Shown here: piece by piece, positions 6,311 through 7,367 of the stretch
Position numbering within the stretch: the stretch's first letter is position 1
Layout: every line of letters begins with the position of its first letter
Origin: Cytophagales bacterium
GTDB lineage: Bacteria > Bacteroidota > Bacteroidia > Cytophagales > Spirosomataceae
Assembly: GCA_028868395.1 (NCBI GenBank)
Contig: JAGWUO010000053.1
Coordinates: 1-7,367, forward strand
Direction of reading: 5' to 3'
Length of the DNA stretch: 7,367 nt
Notes under the pieces: model-generated
Database searches by the model: none
Seen by the model: the letters and a program-made list of their open reading frames with translations, nothing else
Told to the model about the DNA's origin: nothing
Made by a program: the position numbers and the translations under genes

Positions 6311-6382
6311 CACCGCTACGACCGACCTACCCTTGCTTCGATCAAGACCTGGGGGATTCAGCGGGAGCTGGTAATTTGCCAT
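6301..6382 (-). ncRNA. ffs: Signal recognition particle RNA, small bacterial type (4.5S-like)
   Basis: The roughly 82-nt RNA pairs with Ffh to form the bacterial SRP that targets nascent membrane and exported proteins to FtsY. Its ends form a perfect 10-bp helix (AUGGCAAAUU with AAUUUGCCAU). The core reads CCCCCAGGUC (6355 down to 6346), a six-base apical loop UUGAUC (6345 down to 6340), then GAAGCAAGGGUA (6339 down to 6328). This matches, position for position, the conserved SRP helix 8 pattern CCCCCAGGnC-loop-GnAGCAAGGGUA that binds the Ffh M domain. CCGCU and AGCGG can form a further internal stem. The usual GGAA tetraloop is replaced, so the loop is closed by C-G with UUGAUC inside (UGAU at the tetraloop position). 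A promoter lies upstream and a U-tract downstream. The ends are estimated from the stem and promoter, accurate to a few bases. No covariance-model search was run. Confidence 0.9.
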
Positions 6383-6397
6383 GACAAAGATGGCAAA
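6375..6397. repeat. Inverted repeat at the 5' edge of ffs
   Basis: TTTGCCAT (6375-6382) and ATGGCAAA (6390-6397) form an 8-bp perfect inverted repeat around a 7-nt spacer. ATGGCAAA also occurs at 6301-6308, so the 5' arm of the SRP RNA closing stem has two complementary partners: the true 3' arm and this upstream copy. The upstream copy overlaps the -7 element, so it would be in RNA only if transcription began further upstream. Confidence 0.6.
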
Positions 6398-6416
6398 AAA
6401 GCAGCTTTTTTCAAAA
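6385..6416 (-). promoter_or_regulatory. Promoter of ffs (-33 TTTTG, N19, -7 CATCTTTG)
   Basis: On the minus strand TTTTG (6416 down to 6412) is followed after 19 nt by CATCTTTG (6392 down to 6385). This is seven of eight matches to the Bacteroidota -7 consensus TAnnTTTG at the expected spacing from a TTTG-like -33 element. Transcription would begin near 6380, coinciding with the start of the SRP RNA closing stem. This is the best-formed promoter in the window. Confidence 0.65.
6395..6411. repeat. AAAAAAGC-A-GCTTTTTT palindrome between promoter elements
   Basis: Eight-base perfect arms (6395-6402 and 6404-6411) surround a single central A. The palindrome fills most of the spacer between the -33 and -7 elements of ffs and lies 43 nt upstream of the TPR lipoprotein gene. 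It could be an operator, a bendable A-tract, or a weak hairpin ending in a T-run in either direction; nothing in the sequence decides. Confidence 0.45.
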
Positions 6417-6444
6417 TAAATATCGTTTTTTTGGAATAGCCCCT

Positions 6445-6452
6445 TAACTTTA
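6445..6452 (+). promoter_or_regulatory. Possible -7 element TAACTTTA before the TPR lipoprotein gene
   Basis: TAACTTTA differs from TAnnTTTG only in the last base and ends 4 nt before the second of two tandem ATGs (6457), the same spacing as for the DUF3078 gene. No -33 element with proper spacing is seen; the TTTTG at 6429-6433 is too close. Low-confidence call. Confidence 0.3.
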
Positions 6453-6453
6453 A

Positions 6454-7158
6454 ATGATGAAAAAATTGATTCTATTGATAAGCCTTTGCATTGCCTGGGC
6501 TTGTTCCACTTCTGGAGAGGCTTGGTTAGACGAGGCGAAAGCACGTCTTAAGAAAGGAGAAACAGTTTCTGCCAAAGAAGCCCTCCAAAAAGCCATCGAA
6601 AAGAACCCTGGTTTAGCCGAAGCCTATAACCTACAAGGGGTCATTCTATTTCAAGAAAAAAATTACCCGGAAGCTGAAGCAGCTTATCGCAAGGCTATTG
6701 AATTAAAACCTTCACTATATACGGCTCAATTGAATTTAGGAGCCGTTTTGATGGAACAGGGAGTTTGGGATAAAGCTTTAGCCCCTACCGATAAAGCCAT
6801 CGCAGCGCAACCGGATTCCAGTGCGGGATATCTCCAAAGAGGAATTATTCAGGCAGCCCTAGCGCAGCCAACCAAAGCTAAAATTGATTTTACTCAGGCC
6901 ATTAAATTGGCTCCTAAAGACATCAATGCCTATTATAATCGAGGAAATATTCTGTTCCAAGAGGAAAATTTTGCCGGAGCTATCGGTGATTTTGCAAAAT
7001 CGGCAGAAATAAATCCGAATTTTGGAAAAGCCTATTATGCCCTGGGCCTTAGCTATATCAAGTCAAAACAAAACGATAAAGCGTGCTTGGCGTTTCAGCA
7101 AGCTCAAAAACTGAATTATCCCGGAGCTGCGGAAGCCGTTAAAAACCTTTGTAATTAA
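6454..7158 (+). CDS. TPR-repeat lipoprotein
   Basis: This 234-residue protein begins with a lipoprotein signal (MMKKLILLISLCIAWAC); Cys17 followed by Ser-Thr-Ser is the likely lipidated residue, although Trp at -2 makes the lipobox imperfect. The rest is six consecutive 34-residue tetratricopeptide repeats at about 22-52, 54-86, 87-120, 121-154, 155-188 and 189-222. The clearest have the pattern AYNLQGVILFQEKNYPEAEA and AYYNRGNILFQEENFAGAIG, with a Pro closing helix B. TPR arrays are protein-protein scaffolds, so this is probably an outer-membrane or periplasmic adaptor of unknown partner. Two tandem ATGs (6454, 6457) are possible starts; if the mRNA is leaderless from the weak -7 element, 6457 is the more likely. 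The TMEM220-like gene starts 1 nt after its stop, which suggests an operon. Codon use resembles the neighbours. Confidence 0.85.
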   Translation: MMKKLILLISLCIAWACSTSGEAWLDEAKARLKKGETVSAKEALQKAIEKNPGLAEAYNLQGVILFQEKNYPEAEAAYRKAIELKPSLYTAQLNLGAVLMEQGVWDKALAPTDKAIAAQPDSSAGYLQRGIIQAALAQPTKAKIDFTQAIKLAPKDINAYYNRGNILFQEENFAGAIGDFAKSAEINPNFGKAYYALGLSYIKSKQNDKACLAFQQAQKLNYPGAAEAVKNLCN

Positions 7159-7159
7159 T

Positions 7160-7367
7160 ATGAGAAACGTACAATTCATTTTGGGAGGTTTTTTTAGCCT
7201 CGTTTTTTTACTGTTCACGTATTGGCAATTCAACGATCCTGATCCCATTTTATGGGTTCCCGTTTATGCTACGGCCGTTTATACCGCTTTACAAGCGATG
7301 CGTGGCAAAACGAATCCAGAACTTCTAATCGTATTATTTTGCTTATCTGTATTTGCCGGTTTGCAAT
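7160..7367 (+). CDS. TMEM220-family membrane protein, 5' part (cut by window end)
   Basis: An ATG at 7160, 1 nt after the stop of the TPR gene, opens a frame that runs to the window edge for 69 codons. The first membrane helix (about FILGGFFSLVFLLFTYW, residues 6-22) leads straight into QFNDPDPILWVPVY (23-36), which matches the conserved (A/Y)xxQxNDPDPxxW motif of the TMEM220 family. A second hydrophobic segment (VPVYATAVYTALQAM, about 33-47) and a third (LLIVLFCLSVFAGL, about 55-68) follow. TMEM220 proteins are small integral membrane proteins of about 100-130 residues found in bacteria and animals, with no established role. The tight junction suggests co-expression with the TPR lipoprotein. 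The C-terminus is not in this window. Confidence 0.8.
   Translation, partial: MRNVQFILGGFFSLVFLLFTYWQFNDPDPILWVPVYATAVYTALQAMRGKTNPELLIVLFCLSVFAGLQ

Noticed and set aside
6301..6382. A riboswitch or leader element for the transaldolase gene
   Set aside because: The conserved CCCCCAGG...AGCAAGGGUA core and the closing stem with a U-tract identify SRP RNA; no riboswitch motif is needed.
6152..6439. Plus-strand open frame opposite the transaldolase and ffs
   Set aside because: It is antisense to a strongly conserved enzyme and an RNA gene, with low-complexity translation and no family resemblance.
6236..6544. Minus-strand open frame of about 100 codons across the ffs region
   Set aside because: It runs through the SRP RNA, its promoter and the start of the TPR gene, with no recognisable protein features.
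7063..7248. Minus-strand open frame over the TPR/TMEM220 junction
   Set aside because: It overlaps the ends of two well-supported genes in the opposite direction and has no recognisable features.

Overview
The window looks like a chromosomal stretch from a member of the Bacteroidota, most likely a Cytophagales-type bacterium. This is inferred from the gene families (PorX with REC and PglZ domains, a DUF3078 outer-membrane-type protein, a TIGR02757/DUF2400 protein, a short Ppx/GppA protein, a TMEM220-family protein), from TAnnTTTG-type -7 promoter elements, from the lack of clear Shine-Dalgarno sites, and from moderately AT-rich, very tightly packed DNA. I see no insertion sequence, prophage, CRISPR array or tRNA.

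Layout from left to right. (1) Positions 1-1204, plus strand: the 3' end of a TIGR02757/DUF2400 gene, overlapping by 10 nt an aldose 1-epimerase (mutarotase) gene. (2) 1238-2128, plus: a secreted DUF3078 protein with its own -7 element directly before the start. (3) 2129-3297, minus: a two-gene operon of a HesB/IscA-like protein followed by a Ppx/GppA phosphatase, with an ATGA overlap; its last stop codon abuts the stop of the DUF3078 gene with no base between. (4) A 64-bp divergent control region centred on an 18-bp perfect palindrome. (5) 3362-4927, plus: porX, the response regulator/PglZ phosphodiesterase known from type IX secretion (T9SS) control. (6) 4930-6276, minus: a TalC-type transaldolase followed by an FtsE-type ABC ATPase. 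(7) 6295-6416, minus: a small SRP RNA gene (ffs) that no open reading frame reveals, with a recognisable promoter and a closing stem followed by six U. (8) 6454-7367, plus: a six-TPR lipoprotein and the start of a TMEM220-family membrane protein cut by the window end.

Functionally this is mostly housekeeping material: sugar anomer interconversion, pentose phosphate metabolism, Fe-S or carrier-type chemistry, polyphosphate/ppGpp hydrolysis, divisome ATPase and protein targeting. It also carries one lineage-specific regulator (PorX). SRP RNA, FtsE, the TPR lipoprotein, PorX and the DUF3078 protein all concern the cell envelope, but apart from operon spacing nothing shows that they act as one system. 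The observations most worth checking are the ffs gene with an apical loop that is not GGAA, the palindrome between the hesB-like gene and porX, the hesB-like protein lacking the usual C-terminal cysteines, and the near absence of space for a transaldolase promoter downstream of ffs.
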